Shown in pieces: positions 24,227 to 35,825 of a DNA stretch of 64,000 nt. Source of the stretch: Cichorium intybus (taxonomy: Eukaryota; Streptophyta; Magnoliopsida; Asterales; Asteraceae); contig CM042012.1 in the NCBI GenBank assembly GCA_023525715.1, positions 41,397,528 to 41,461,527 of the forward strand, in the 5' to 3' direction. The position numbers and the translations under genes are program-made. Position 1 is the stretch's first letter. Every line of letters begins with the position of its first letter. The notes below the pieces were generated by a model. It saw nothing but the letters and a program-made list of their open reading frames with translations, was not told the origin of the DNA and searched no databases.

Positions 24227-25510
24227 TGTTGAATAATGTTTTTATGTTTTTATGTGACCATCACTGAAATAAGTCGAAATGTTTTTATTAACAGTTTATT
24301 TCAGATTGCGTGAATTCAAGATCAAAATCAAGAATAAATCAAGACCCGAGAAACTTTGAGAAAACATCCAAACCTGAGGAAGTAACGCTACAAACCAAAG
24401 AGCAAAATACAAAATATCACACTGCTACAGCAATCACGACGCGACAGACCCTATGGTCGCGACGTGAAGAAGAAGCAAGACAGAACACCAAATCGTCACA
24501 GCGATCGCGCCGCGACGAAGGAGGTGGTCGCGACGCGAAGGACCCAACGCGACACCACCAACTTCTTGATCGCGAGACTACCAACCCAACGCACTAACCA
24601 GTGGCCGACCAAAAGCAACCCGACACACGCCCCTTCGCGACGCGACGGCATGGCCGGTCGCGACGCGAGCACTGTGTGTTCAGCAACTATAAATTGAGCC
24701 TTTCTCTTGCTATTTTGTTACACCACACCAACACCCAATCAACCAAGGATTATACACTCATATACTCTCTAAGAAACCCACGACCAGAAACTTCAAGACA
24801 CTCAAATCTCTGCATTTGGCAACGAGGATCAAACCGCAAAACCGCAAGAATCAAAACCTCCTCCCGACACCTAACCTCAAACCTCCAAACAACCATTACC
24901 CGACACCAAACTCCAAACCTCTAAACAACCCTTACCCGACACCAAAACTCACCAAAACCTCATCTCACCGTGAAGTACAAGAAATCGACATATCAAGAAA
25001 ACCGCTATCTTCCGCAACTATCGATAAGTTCTTTTAAAATTATATGTGTCGTTATTGATTTATTTAAACTGTAATAAATCAACTGTACCAAACTTCCAAT
25101 ACACCCGAATTGAACCGTGACAACGAAAACATATGTGGACTGTATTTAACCGAGACATCTAACTTCTAACCTTTTTACTTATTGTAAAAACACGTTATCG
25201 TTGATAATGGCGTTTATTACATCTAACATCTAATTTCTAACTTCTAACTTCTAACTTTTAACCTTTTTATTTATTGTAAAAACACGTTATCGTTGATAAT
25301 GGCGTTTATTACATCTAACCTTTAACTTCTAACTTTTACTTTATTTACCGCTTTCTGTCTATTTAAATACTGTCTAGTTTAGATTTACCGCTTTATTTTA
25401 TTCCGCAACCCTTATTTATTCCGCATAATATAGATATAATACATATCTGTCACACGGTAATAGGCTTAAAAACCTTGTTCGTGGAGATCAGTTATCGTAT
25501 TTTTTCAAAA
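24227..25510 (+). repeat. 5' LTR of complete copia element
   Basis: Starts TGTTGAA and ends TTCAAAA. The related LTR at 5545 ends TTCAACA, so the terminal CA has changed to AA. Three doublets of GCGACGC-type words lie at 24437-24475, 24504-24540 and 24635-24669, just upstream of a TATA box. A unit of about 85 bp (CGTTATCGTTGATAATGGCG and neighbours) is tandemly duplicated at about 25165-25322; the element at 1-5545 has one clear copy of it. Confidence 0.92.
24688..24695 (+). promoter_or_regulatory. LTR TATA box
   Basis: CTATAAAT about 19 bp after the last GCGACGC doublet; the same box is at 33990-33997 in the 3' LTR. It would start the genomic RNA near 24720. Confidence 0.65.
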
Positions 25511-25512
25511 AT

Positions 25513-25524
25513 TGGTATCAGAGC
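25513..25524 (+). promoter_or_regulatory. primer-binding site (tRNA-iMet)
   Basis: TGGTATCAGAGC two bases after the LTR end; complementary to the 3' end of initiator tRNA-Met. Confidence 0.95.
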
Positions 25525-25806
25525 TCGTGTGATTTAATCTGAAATTTTTGTCGTGAACTGTTGTGTAGCGTTTTTATAAACCACCAATAAGTTTCCTTTA
25601 AAAATTTCATCTTAATATCACTTGTTCATCAAAAAAAAATTAAATATATTAAAAAAAAAAAAAAACATTTAAAAAAAAAAAAAAATTACTTGTGTGATTT
25701 ATTTTGAAAATTTTTGTCGAAAACCTTTGTGTAGCGTTTTTATAAACCACCAATAAGTTTTCTTTAAAAATTTCATTTTAACATCACATTTTCGTTAACA
25801 AAAAAA
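25525..25806 (+). other. untranslated leader
   Basis: Between primer site and gag. It contains a tandem repeat of about 125 bp (units start near 25525 and 25685: TGTGTGATTTA...GTGTAGCGTTTTTATAAACCACC) separated by poly(A) runs at 25627-25686. Confidence 0.6.
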
Positions 25807-28629
25807 ATGTCTTCCGCAAACTACTCAAACATAAATTCTGTATCTATTGCTAACAGTATAGGTTCAGGTACTCGAGCACCCATTCTTATTCCCGAAGAAT
25901 ATAAATCATGGGTAGGTCGTATGAATCTTCATCTCAATTCTATAAGTGAAGACGTGTGGAAATGTGTAGACGGATCTCTACCAGATAACATGACCTCTCT
26001 TACGAGTAACTTGGATATACTGAATGAAAGGAAGAAACTTGAACTTCAAGCCAAAAAGGAGCTTGTGTCTGGAATACCTCACAGTATTCTAAGCCAAATG
26101 AATGATATAATTCTTTTAACTGCAAACCAAATTTGGCAAACTTTGAAAAATCGTTTTGAAGGAAATGAGAGAATCATTGGAAACAAGAAAACATCTGTTT
26201 TAAACGAATTTGACAATTTCAAAATGTTTTCACATGAGACCATCCATGATGCTCATGACAGGTTCAATCTCATTACCATCAAAATGAATAATCTGGGAAT
26301 CAAAAAGTCACAGCATGAGATAAACCTTAAATTTTTAAACAACCTTTATGAAAGCTGGAAAATGGTCAAACTCATCATCCAGGGAAATCCGGCAATTCAT
26401 ACTGAATCTTTGTACAATCTGTACGGAGAATTACAATCGTATGAATCCTCGATTGACCCACCAACGTCTACTTCTTTTGGAGGACCGCTTGCTCTTTTGT
26501 CAACATCCTCTCAAAACCAAACACATTTTCCTGATCAAAGTCAAATTGATTTAAATCAAAACCAAGCTTTCTTAAGTAATCCTTGTGACTTGTCCGATCC
26601 AAATAATGAAGCCGACTACCATCAATTGTGTGCTTTGGTAGCAAACACTAATCTCGAAAGATTTTTGCCACATCATAGACCAAACTTTCAACAAAGATCC
26701 ACTTTTGGACAAAACTTTCAGAATCGTGGTTTTCAAAATAATAACAACTCTTACAATCAAAACAATGGTTTTCAAAATAACCAAAATTCTGGATTTCAGC
26801 AAAATCATTCTAAACCATCTCAACAGAAACAAACTCAAACATCCGAAAGACCACCCGTTAAAAGCCAAAAGGCTGACAATAACGATGATGATGATGAAGT
26901 AATCATTTGTCACAAATGCAAAGGACTAAATCATTATGCCCGAGATTGTCGAGCCAAAATCAAAGTCAAAGACTCAGCCTACTATGCACAAAAAGCCGAA
27001 GAGCTGAAGAAACAAGAACAGAAAGCAAAGCAAAAAGCTTTGATGGCATTCCACGAACCTAGCGTGGAATACTGGCCAACTTCTGATGATGAAACCGACA
27101 CTGAACCAGCTCAGTCAAACTTCTGCTTCATGGCTGACAATGAACCAACCACAAGAGCTCCATATGTCATCGATCAGGTATGGTCTATGATCTCAGATCT
27201 CGGTCTTTCAAGAACACCATTTGAGTCCCACATGACTAAGATTGAGAACAGTCTAAAAGCTGATCTCAGACTGTATCATGACACAATAGTCAAATCTGAT
27301 ATCTACAAATCTGAATTACAAACATTGCAACTCAGATTTGGAGAATCTACAAGGACTAGAGACAAACTTGAAAGAGACATTGAACGAAAATCTGAAGAAA
27401 ATAATCACATCCTAGAACAATTAAATGAAGCTCTAAAACAGAAAAGGGACTTAGAAATAAAAATTCAATCTGTTATTTCATCTGAAATAAAAGATACGTT
27501 AGAAAAGGAAGTCCTTCAGTTAAAACAAAAGGTTCAAGATTTAACTGACAAAAACACTAGTTTAATTCTAAAACTAGATGATTCTTCAAAGCAAATGAAA
27601 TTTCTTGAATCCGAAAATCAAAGATTTCAAGGAAAACTGGAATCTATCAATATTGCCAGAAAATTAAGTAATGATGTTTTCACTAAAGCAAACAACTTAG
27701 GAACTGGCAAAATTGATACGAATTATAAACCGGGAATTGGAAGAGAATCTTTTGAAAATGAAATGACTGAAAATGAAAATGGGAAAATTAGTGAAAACTC
27801 TAAAACTCCTCAACCAGATTTTTTCTCATCTGCCAATGAGGACGATTCAGATGACGAAACAGTTATCAACTGTAGCCCAGATGATACTGCTTTCACTGTT
27901 TCCAAAAAGTCTTTCAAAAGAGTCTTAAAATCCGAATCAGACTCTGCTAGTTCAGTAACTCATCAATTGAGATCTACTAAACTAACAATGAATGATGGCA
28001 CAATCAAACTTGAAAATTTCTTAAATGGAGAAAATTCTGATCATCAAAATGGTAGTACTTCTGCTCCAACTGTCTTTCCCTCTTTAAACTCAACCTTTAT
28101 TGGAAAGAACAATCTGGGACAAAAGTATTCAAAGAAACAACAGACAAATAATCAACCCATTCAAGCTGTCTTTAAACCAAAAGAACAAAGCAGGCCCATT
28201 GTTTTCAAAGAAAAACCTTTGAAACCAAGCGCTGTGCCACAAAAACAAACCTTTAATCCAAAACAAAAACCATTTCAAAAACCAATTCAAAATCGCTTTC
28301 AAGAGATAAATCTCTCAAGGAACTTTCAGAAATCATCATTTCACCAAATTCCATTCCATCATCAAAATGTTTTCCAAAATCATCAAAATCCCGGATACAA
28401 AGAAATGTCATCAAACAGAACTTCACATATAGGATACTTTTCACAAAAACAGAAATCGTTTCAAATGACAGGTTTTCAAAGACAAATCTTAAATTGGGAA
28501 AATCTGATAAGTCAAATCAAGCCTCAACCACTTCGTCCAATTAACAGAAACCATAATGATTTCAGATTATCAAAAACCATTAACAGATCAGGACCCACCA
28601 TGGTTTGGGTACCTAAAATTTCTGTCTAA
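25807..28629 (+). CDS. gag: copia Gag (capsid/nucleocapsid)
   Basis: Structural protein forming the retrotransposon particle and binding genomic RNA. 940 residues, intact. The N-terminus (about 30-240) is of the copia Gag (UBN2) type with WKCVDG and QIWQTLKNRFEG. A Gln/Asn/Phe repeat region and an acidic run precede one CX2CX4HX4C zinc knuckle at residues 368-381. Residues 480-610 form a strong coiled coil. The C-terminus is basic and rich in Gln, Phe and His, ending with a WVPK motif. The ATG at 25807 is chosen because it follows the leader directly and starts the conserved N-terminus. It ends in TAA (28627-28629) with pol following in the same frame and no gap. Such a long Gag is typical of SIRE-like elements. 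Confidence 0.93.
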   Translation: MSSANYSNINSVSIANSIGSGTRAPILIPEEYKSWVGRMNLHLNSISEDVWKCVDGSLPDNMTSLTSNLDILNERKKLELQAKKELVSGIPHSILSQMNDIILLTANQIWQTLKNRFEGNERIIGNKKTSVLNEFDNFKMFSHETIHDAHDRFNLITIKMNNLGIKKSQHEINLKFLNNLYESWKMVKLIIQGNPAIHTESLYNLYGELQSYESSIDPPTSTSFGGPLALLSTSSQNQTHFPDQSQIDLNQNQAFLSNPCDLSDPNNEADYHQLCALVANTNLERFLPHHRPNFQQRSTFGQNFQNRGFQNNNNSYNQNNGFQNNQNSGFQQNHSKPSQQKQTQTSERPPVKSQKADNNDDDDEVIICHKCKGLNHYARDCRAKIKVKDSAYYAQKAEELKKQEQKAKQKALMAFHEPSVEYWPTSDDETDTEPAQSNFCFMADNEPTTRAPYVIDQVWSMISDLGLSRTPFESHMTKIENSLKADLRLYHDTIVKSDIYKSELQTLQLRFGESTRTRDKLERDIERKSEENNHILEQLNEALKQKRDLEIKIQSVISSEIKDTLEKEVLQLKQKVQDLTDKNTSLILKLDDSSKQMKFLESENQRFQGKLESINIARKLSNDVFTKANNLGTGKIDTNYKPGIGRESFENEMTENENGKISENSKTPQPDFFSSANEDDSDDETVINCSPDDTAFTVSKKSFKRVLKSESDSASSVTHQLRSTKLTMNDGTIKLENFLNGENSDHQNGSTSAPTVFPSLNSTFIGKNNLGQKYSKKQQTNNQPIQAVFKPKEQSRPIVFKEKPLKPSAVPQKQTFNPKQKPFQKPIQNRFQEINLSRNFQKSSFHQIPFHHQNVFQNHQNPGYKEMSSNRTSHIGYFSQKQKSFQMTGFQRQILNWENLISQIKPQPLRPINRNHNDFRLSKTINRSGPTMVWVPKISV

Positions 28630-31600
28630 TTGCAGGCATTTTGTGCTGGAGAGCCCAAGGATGGCACATGGTATATCGATAGTGGCTGCTCCAAGCATAT
28701 GACAGGAAACCAAAGCTTTCTACGAGACTTCAAACCCACAGAATCCAAACAAGATGTGACTTTTGGAAATAACATGACTGCAAGAATCAAAGGTTATGGA
28801 AACATAACAAATGGTCATTTCACCATCAAGAAAGTAGCCTACGTTGACGGCCTGAAACACAACCTAATCAGCGTATCACAACTTTGTGACAACAATCATG
28901 AAGTTCTTTTCACCAAACAGCGAAGCATAATCACGGATGCCAAGACCAAAGCCATTCTAGTCAATTCTGATCGTCTAGGCAACATGTATCCACTAGATAT
29001 GGACCTTATCTATGGAAAACCAGACATCTGTCTTTTATCCAAAGCTTCAGCTGATATTAGCTGGTTGTGGCATCGTCGTCTTTCTCATCTCAATTTCGGC
29101 TACATCAACAAGTTGATCGCAAATGATCTTGTTCGCGGACTGCCACTTCTGAAACTTGATAATGAAACTCTTTGTGCAGCTTGTGAAGGAGGAAAACTGT
29201 CCAAATCCTCTCATAAAAGCATTTCTGAATCTAGTGTATCCGAACCACTAGAATTACTGCACATTGACCTTTGCGGCCCTGCAAAAACCCAAAGCATAAA
29301 AGGGAAGAAATACATCCTTGTTATTATTGATGATTACTCACGTTTTACTTGGGTTTTCTTTTTAAGGCTAAAGTCAGAAGCACCTGAAGAAATGATCAAC
29401 TTCATCAAACAGATTGAATTAAAGCTCAAACGACCAGTTCGAAGAATCCGAAGTGACAATGGTTTAGAGTTCAAAAACATAACTCTAGACTCATTTCTCA
29501 AAAACAAAGGCATCGAACACAACTTCTCAGCCCCTTACACTCCTCAACAAAACGGCGTTGTTGAAAGAAAGAACCGAACTCTGTGCGAAGCTGCAAGATC
29601 AATGCTCATCTTTGCTGATCTGCCACAATACTTCTGGGCAGAAGCTATAGCCACAGCTTGCTATACTCAAAATCGTTCTTTAATCCACAAACAACTTCAT
29701 AAAACACCATATGAAGTCATTAATAACCGAAAACCAAACATCAAATTCTTTCATATTTTTGGTTGTCGATGCTTCATAAAGAATAACAAAGATCACCTTT
29801 CAAAATTTGAATCAAGATCAGACGAAGGAATTTTCCTTGGTTACTCCTTTACCTCAGCTGCTTATCGAGTACTGAACAAACGTACAAGAGTAATTGAAGA
29901 AAGTACCGATGTCCACTTCGATGAATTTTATGTCAGAAAATTGAATCGTGAACATTTTGGTTCACAAATGATAGATACTATTTTTCAAAATCCAATTCCA
30001 CAAACACCATCTCCTGACATGAACATAGAAATTGATCTTGATTTACTTTTTGAACAACCCAAAACCGCTTATAATTCAGAACTTCTAACATCTTCTACAT
30101 TTCCTACAGGAAACTCCGATGCAGAAACTTCACAATCAAACCAAGAAAATACGGATCAAGTCGAGGGGGAATTACCAACACCAAATCCCTCTTTGAACAC
30201 TCCCAATCCACCTGTTCAAAATGATCCCAGTGCATCATCTATGGGGGAACCTTCATCACATCATCCTCACCCTATAATCCAAAAGGACATATCTGAAAAC
30301 AACCAAAATCTATTCCCAACAGAATCACCTGACCAAGAAGAACAATGGGACATAGAAACACCAATCGAAATACCTGAAAAAACTCGCCTAAACAAATGGA
30401 CCAGGAATCATCCTGCAAACCAAATCATAGGAGATCCCAATTCTGGTATTCAAACAAGAGCCGCTACCTCAAATGAATGTTTATACGGAGCATTCTTATC
30501 CATGACCGAACCCAAAACCATCCATTCAGCTCTCAAAGATCCAGACTGGGTCAAAGCCATGCAAGAAGAACTAGCTGAATTCGAAAGAAACCAAGTATGG
30601 GATCTTGTTCCTACTCCTCCCGATGTTACTGTAGTAGGTTCAAGATGGGTTTTCAGAAACAAAACTGATGATCAAGGCATAGTTTGTCGAAACAAAGCAA
30701 GACTTGTCGTCAAGGGCTATTCTCAACAAGAAGGGATCGATTACGATGAAACTTATGCTCCAGTTGCAAGACTCGAAGCCATTCGTATCTTTCTAGCATA
30801 TGCAGCACACAAGAACTTCAAAGTTTACCAAATGGATGTAAAATGTGCATTTTTACATGGAGAGATTGATCGTGATGTGTATATTCAACAACCTCCAGGT
30901 TTTGAAGATCCACAGTTCCCAAATCACAGTTTTAAGTTACAAAAAGCAGTTTACGGCTTAAAACAAGCACCTCGAGCCTGGTATTCAACATTGTCAACAT
31001 TTCTAGAAGAATCAGGATTCAAAAGAGGTTCAATTGATCAAACTCTCTTTCGTAAAATTTTTAATAAACATCTGTTAATCGTTCAAATATATGTCGATGA
31101 CATTATTTTTGGTTCTACTGATGAATCCTTGAGTATCAAGTTTGCAGATTTGATGAAGAGCAAATTTGAGATGAGCATGATAGGAGAAATGACTACTTTT
31201 CTTGGACTACAAGTCAAACAATCATCAGATGGAATTTTCATCAATCAAGAAAATTATGTCAAAAATCTTCTAACTCGTTTTTCTCTTGACAAATCCAATA
31301 CAGCTAAAACCCCAATGTCCCCTGGTTACAAATTAGATGCAGACTTAAATGGCAAGCCTGTTGATCAAAAGAAATATCGAGGAATGATAGGATCACTCCT
31401 ATACCTCACAGCCAGCAGACCCGACATCATGTTTTCTACATGTGTCTGTGCAAGATACCAAGCCAATCCTATGGAATCACATGCTATAGCCGTGAAAAGA
31501 ATTTTCAAATATCTTAAAGGAACTCCATCTCTTGGCCTTTGGTATCCAGCTAACTCTGATTTTCAGCTTAACGCCTTCACCGACTCCGACTATGGAGGAT

Positions 31601-32046
31601 GCAGACTAGACAGGAAAAGCACATCTGGTTCTTGTCAATTTCTAGGAGGCAGACTCGTAAGTTGGACCTCAAAGAAACAATCATGCGTGTCCACTTCAAC
31701 CGCAGAAGCTGAATATGTAGCTGCTGCAAGCTGCTGTTCACAAGTCATGTGGATGCAAACCCAATTACGTGACTATGGCTACAAAGTCTCACAAATACCA
31801 ATATTTTGTGACTCAACCAGCGCAATTGCCATTTCTCACAATCCAGTGCACCATTCCATGACAAAGCACATCGACATTCGATATCATTTCCTCAAAGACA
31901 ACATACAAAAAGGTCATATCGAATTGCACTTCATAAACACCGAAGATCAAATTGCCGATGTCTTTACTAAGGCTTTAGACGAAACCAAGTTTCAATACTT
32001 CCTAGGCCGTCTAGGAATGTTGAATCCAGATAACATCCATCCCTAA
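28630..32046 (+). CDS. pol: copia Pol: protease, integrase, RT, RNase H
   Basis: Enzyme polyprotein of the element, 1138 codons open to the stop at 32044. Order: aspartic protease with DSGCSKHM (D17); pre-integrase zinc region HRRLSH...CAAC (about 145-190); integrase with D213, D276 and E312, an ideal D,D35E spacing; a variable linker (about 450-590); RT with QMDVKCAFLHG and the YVDD active site at 821-824; RNase H with TDSDYGG (near 982), STAEAEY and the C-terminal HIDIRYHF and DVFTKAL motifs. All key residues are present, so the enzymes look functional. The order integrase before RT defines Ty1/copia. The frame has no own ATG: it follows the gag stop codon in the same frame, so expression needs readthrough, splicing or reinitiation. 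Confidence 0.95.
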   Translation: MQAFCAGEPKDGTWYIDSGCSKHMTGNQSFLRDFKPTESKQDVTFGNNMTARIKGYGNITNGHFTIKKVAYVDGLKHNLISVSQLCDNNHEVLFTKQRSIITDAKTKAILVNSDRLGNMYPLDMDLIYGKPDICLLSKASADISWLWHRRLSHLNFGYINKLIANDLVRGLPLLKLDNETLCAACEGGKLSKSSHKSISESSVSEPLELLHIDLCGPAKTQSIKGKKYILVIIDDYSRFTWVFFLRLKSEAPEEMINFIKQIELKLKRPVRRIRSDNGLEFKNITLDSFLKNKGIEHNFSAPYTPQQNGVVERKNRTLCEAARSMLIFADLPQYFWAEAIATACYTQNRSLIHKQLHKTPYEVINNRKPNIKFFHIFGCRCFIKNNKDHLSKFESRSDEGIFLGYSFTSAAYRVLNKRTRVIEESTDVHFDEFYVRKLNREHFGSQMIDTIFQNPIPQTPSPDMNIEIDLDLLFEQPKTAYNSELLTSSTFPTGNSDAETSQSNQENTDQVEGELPTPNPSLNTPNPPVQNDPSASSMGEPSSHHPHPIIQKDISENNQNLFPTESPDQEEQWDIETPIEIPEKTRLNKWTRNHPANQIIGDPNSGIQTRAATSNECLYGAFLSMTEPKTIHSALKDPDWVKAMQEELAEFERNQVWDLVPTPPDVTVVGSRWVFRNKTDDQGIVCRNKARLVVKGYSQQEGIDYDETYAPVARLEAIRIFLAYAAHKNFKVYQMDVKCAFLHGEIDRDVYIQQPPGFEDPQFPNHSFKLQKAVYGLKQAPRAWYSTLSTFLEESGFKRGSIDQTLFRKIFNKHLLIVQIYVDDIIFGSTDESLSIKFADLMKSKFEMSMIGEMTTFLGLQVKQSSDGIFINQENYVKNLLTRFSLDKSNTAKTPMSPGYKLDADLNGKPVDQKKYRGMIGSLLYLTASRPDIMFSTCVCARYQANPMESHAIAVKRIFKYLKGTPSLGLWYPANSDFQLNAFTDSDYGGCRLDRKSTSGSCQFLGGRLVSWTSKKQSCVSTSTAEAEYVAAASCCSQVMWMQTQLRDYGYKVSQIPIFCDSTSAIAISHNPVHHSMTKHIDIRYHFLKDNIQKGHIELHFINTEDQIADVFTKALDETKFQYFLGRLGMLNPDNIHP

Positions 32047-33518
32047 TCTCTTACATTTTGTTTGTACAAAAGAGTGCTTACTTTCAGTCAAAATCAAAAA
32101 TTTCCAAAAACATTCAAATAACCAAAATCTTTCAAAAACATTCACATAATCAAAAATCAAAAAAATTAGAATAAAGTTTTATCCTTTTAAAATCTTTATA
32201 AAACCATGTGATTAACATCTTCTTGACTAAATTTTCAGATACTTATGCTCGATGAATGTTCTCAGTTATATTGATTTTTAATTAAAGAGAAGGTTCAAAT
32301 CTCAAAATTTTCGTTATGTACATTCTCCTATTCCCTTTGAATTTATTTCAAATATAACGATTTTATCAATTAAGGGACAAAAGATCAGGAGATTCAGATG
32401 AAAACCAAACCCATGTGAGAAATTGTGCCTCGTCTTTAACTGCTAAGTGAAATTCATTTCTGTGAGCAAAGGTGTTTTCATTATGACTTATAGGATTTAT
32501 ACTCTTATACCGTGATGCTAGTCTCATTTTTGCTTAGATATCAAGATGACCAGGGACGATACAATCATTTTCTTATATATTAGACAAACTGTCTTTTATA
32601 TCACCTATCCCTATCCTCAATCAAGCCACTTCAAGAAAAGATATTTCATCTTGCATAGCAAGTCTGACAATTGAAGAAACGACAAAGTCGTATCCAAGAA
32701 AACCAGAAGAAAACTCAAAATCTCAAAACGCAAATGATGTCAAAAGATCACAACTGGTAAACACATCAGATATCTTTTCACAAATCAAGAAAAGATAAAG
32801 ACAAAGATGAACACCTCACCAAAGAAAAGGAAGATTTACAACAACAATCAATCAAAGACAGACATCTCAAAAACTTTCCAAACAAACAGATTCTCAAAAA
32901 CCGAAGATTTACCGGGATACTGTAGCCTTCATAATTGAATATTCTTAGTTGCAAATTGCACTATGAAAATTTCTAAACCCCTCTACATGTATTTCCCGAC
33001 GGAGAGAGAGTGAACATCAATGGCATGAATGAAGAAACCCGCTGAGTAATGCCGAAACCAGTCTTATGTGATTGATTATCTAATATGAAGACCAAGTGAC
33101 TAAAGTATATAGGTATAAATCCACATTAAGCATAAGTCAACACCTTCAAACTGAGAGATATCACTCATCTTTAGTGATTAAACACCCGTTCTGCACCCAG
33201 AACAAACAAACACCTCAGTCAAGTGTGAGATATACCTATGAGAAGTTCATCTGAATCGACCTATTATGATCACTTGTCGTCTTTATAAATGCTATAAAAT
33301 CTTAAGGAATATTATGAAAATACATATACAAAAACCTTTTGATAATCGAACTCGAGACTTTGATTCAGAAACAAATATTCTTGACAAACATTTTTCAAAA
33401 CATAAGTAAAATCTAGTCACACTCTTTCAAAACAAGTGATATGGTTTTATAAATGTCTTATCCAAATTTCAAGAATTTCAATCAAACATTTTACTCCTCA
33501 TTTCATTAATGATCACAT
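32047..33518 (+). other. 3' non-coding region of copia element
   Basis: No long frame. In SIRE-type elements an additional ORF often sits here; only short, unrelated frames are seen. Colinear with 2785-4171 of the deletion derivative. Confidence 0.6.
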
Positions 33519-33528
33519 AGGGGGAAAT
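33519..33528 (+). promoter_or_regulatory. polypurine tract
   Basis: AGGGGGAAAT abutting the 3' LTR. Confidence 0.85.
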
Positions 33529-34812
33529 TGTTGAATAATGTTTTTATGTTTTTATGTGACCATCACTGAAATAAGTCGAAATGTTTTTATTAACAGTTTA
33601 TTTCAGATTGCGTGAATTCAAGATCAAAATCAAGAATAAATCAAGACCCGAGAAACTTTGAGAAAACATCCAAACCTGAGGAAGTAACGCTACAAACCAA
33701 AGAGCAAAATACAAAATATCACACTGCTACAGCAATCACGACGCGACAGACCCTATGGTCGCGACGTGAAGAAGAAGCAAGACAGAACACCAAATCGTCA
33801 CAGCGATCGCGCCGCGACGAAGGAGGTGGTCGCGACGCGAAGGACCCAACGCGACACCACCAACTTCTTGATCGCGAGACTACCAACCCAACGCACTAAC
33901 CAGTGGCCGACCAAAAGCAACCCGACACACGCCCCTTCGCGACGCGACGGCATGGCCGGTCGCGACGCGAGCACTGTGTGTTCAGCAACTATAAATTGAG
34001 CCTTTCTCTTGCTATTTTGTTACACCACACCAACACCCAATCAACCAAGGATTATACACTCATATACTCTCTAAGAAACCCACGACCAGAAACTTCAAGA
34101 CACTCAAATCTCTGCATTTGGCAACGAGGATCAAACCGCAAAACCGCAAGAATCAAAACCTCCTCCCGACACCTAACCTCAAACCTCCAAACAACCATTA
34201 CCCGACACCAAACTCCAAACCTCTAAACAACCCTTACCCGACACCAAAACTCACCAAAACCTCATCTCACCGTGAAGTACAAGAAATCGACATATCAAGA
34301 AAACCGCTATCTTCCGCAACTATCGATAAGTTCTTTTAAAATTATATGTGTCGTTATTGATTTATTTAAACTGTAATAAATCAACTGTACCAAACTTCCA
34401 ATACACCCGAATTGAACCGTGACAACGAAAACATATGTGGACTGTATTTAACCGAGACATCTAACTTCTAACCTTTTTACTTATTGTAAAAACACGTTAT
34501 CGTTGATAATGGCGTTTATTACATCTAACATCTAATTTCTAACTTCTAACTTCTAACTTTTAACCTTTTTATTTATTGTAAAAACACGTTATCGTTGATA
34601 ATGGCGTTTATTACATCTAACCTTTAACTTCTAACTTTTACTTTATTTACCGCTTTCTGTCTATTTAAATACTGTCTAGTTTAGATTTACCGCTTTATTT
34701 TATTCCGCAACCCTTATTTATTCCGCATAATATAGATATAATACATATCTGTCACACGGTAATAGGCTTAAAAACCTTGTTCGTGGAGATCAGTTATCGT
34801 ATTTTTTCAAAA
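33529..34812 (+). repeat. 3' LTR of complete copia element
   Basis: Same length and, as read, same sequence as the 5' LTR, including the AA end, the tandem duplication and the TATA box. Followed by GAATG. Confidence 0.93.
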
Positions 34813-35142
34813 GAATGCATAGGTCCATTAAGAATTTCGAAATTGTAGGATCTTCCTTGAGTAATTTAACCAGTGGAAGATTAACCATTACCTGACTGAA
34901 TGGCTTCCACACTTCGTTTTTCTTTGGGCCTCGCTTCCCGACAGCAGCCACTGGAAGCTTGCCTAACCCAGGGAGTGTTACTCACTTCTTTACACCATCC
35001 CCATGAACCTCAAGATCTTTCTTGTTGATACTCACTTCCATTTGGTCTGACTCAACAAGTTCTTAAAATTGCTTTATTTCATCAAAAACTATCTCCACCT
35101 CACTGTCATCGCTCTCATCATCTGTTACCTTGGATAGAGAGC
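34813..35142 (-). pseudogene. Athila-like gag C-terminus relic
   Basis: Continuation of the relic at 19861-24226 on the upstream side of its sense strand. Minus-strand words VWKPFSQVMVNLPLVKLLKED and SKFLMDL resemble the end of Athila Gag, just before protease. An acidic segment (DESDDSEVE) lies near 35120. Stops and frameshifts are present. Confidence 0.55.

Positions 35143-35825
<683 letters not shown>

Larger units (their letters stand above)
24227..34812 (+). mobile_element. complete SIRE-like Ty1/copia retrotransposon
   Basis: A 10,586-bp element with 1284-bp LTRs, tRNA-iMet primer site, intact gag (940 aa), intact pol (1138 aa), a 1.5 kb 3' non-coding region, polypurine tract and the 5-bp target duplication GAATG. 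I found no difference between the two LTRs while reading, so the insertion is very recent and the element may be active. Long Gag with coiled coil, gag and pol in one frame and the 3' spacer suggest the SIRE/Maximus lineage. It lies inside the minus-strand Athila-like relic. Confidence 0.93.
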
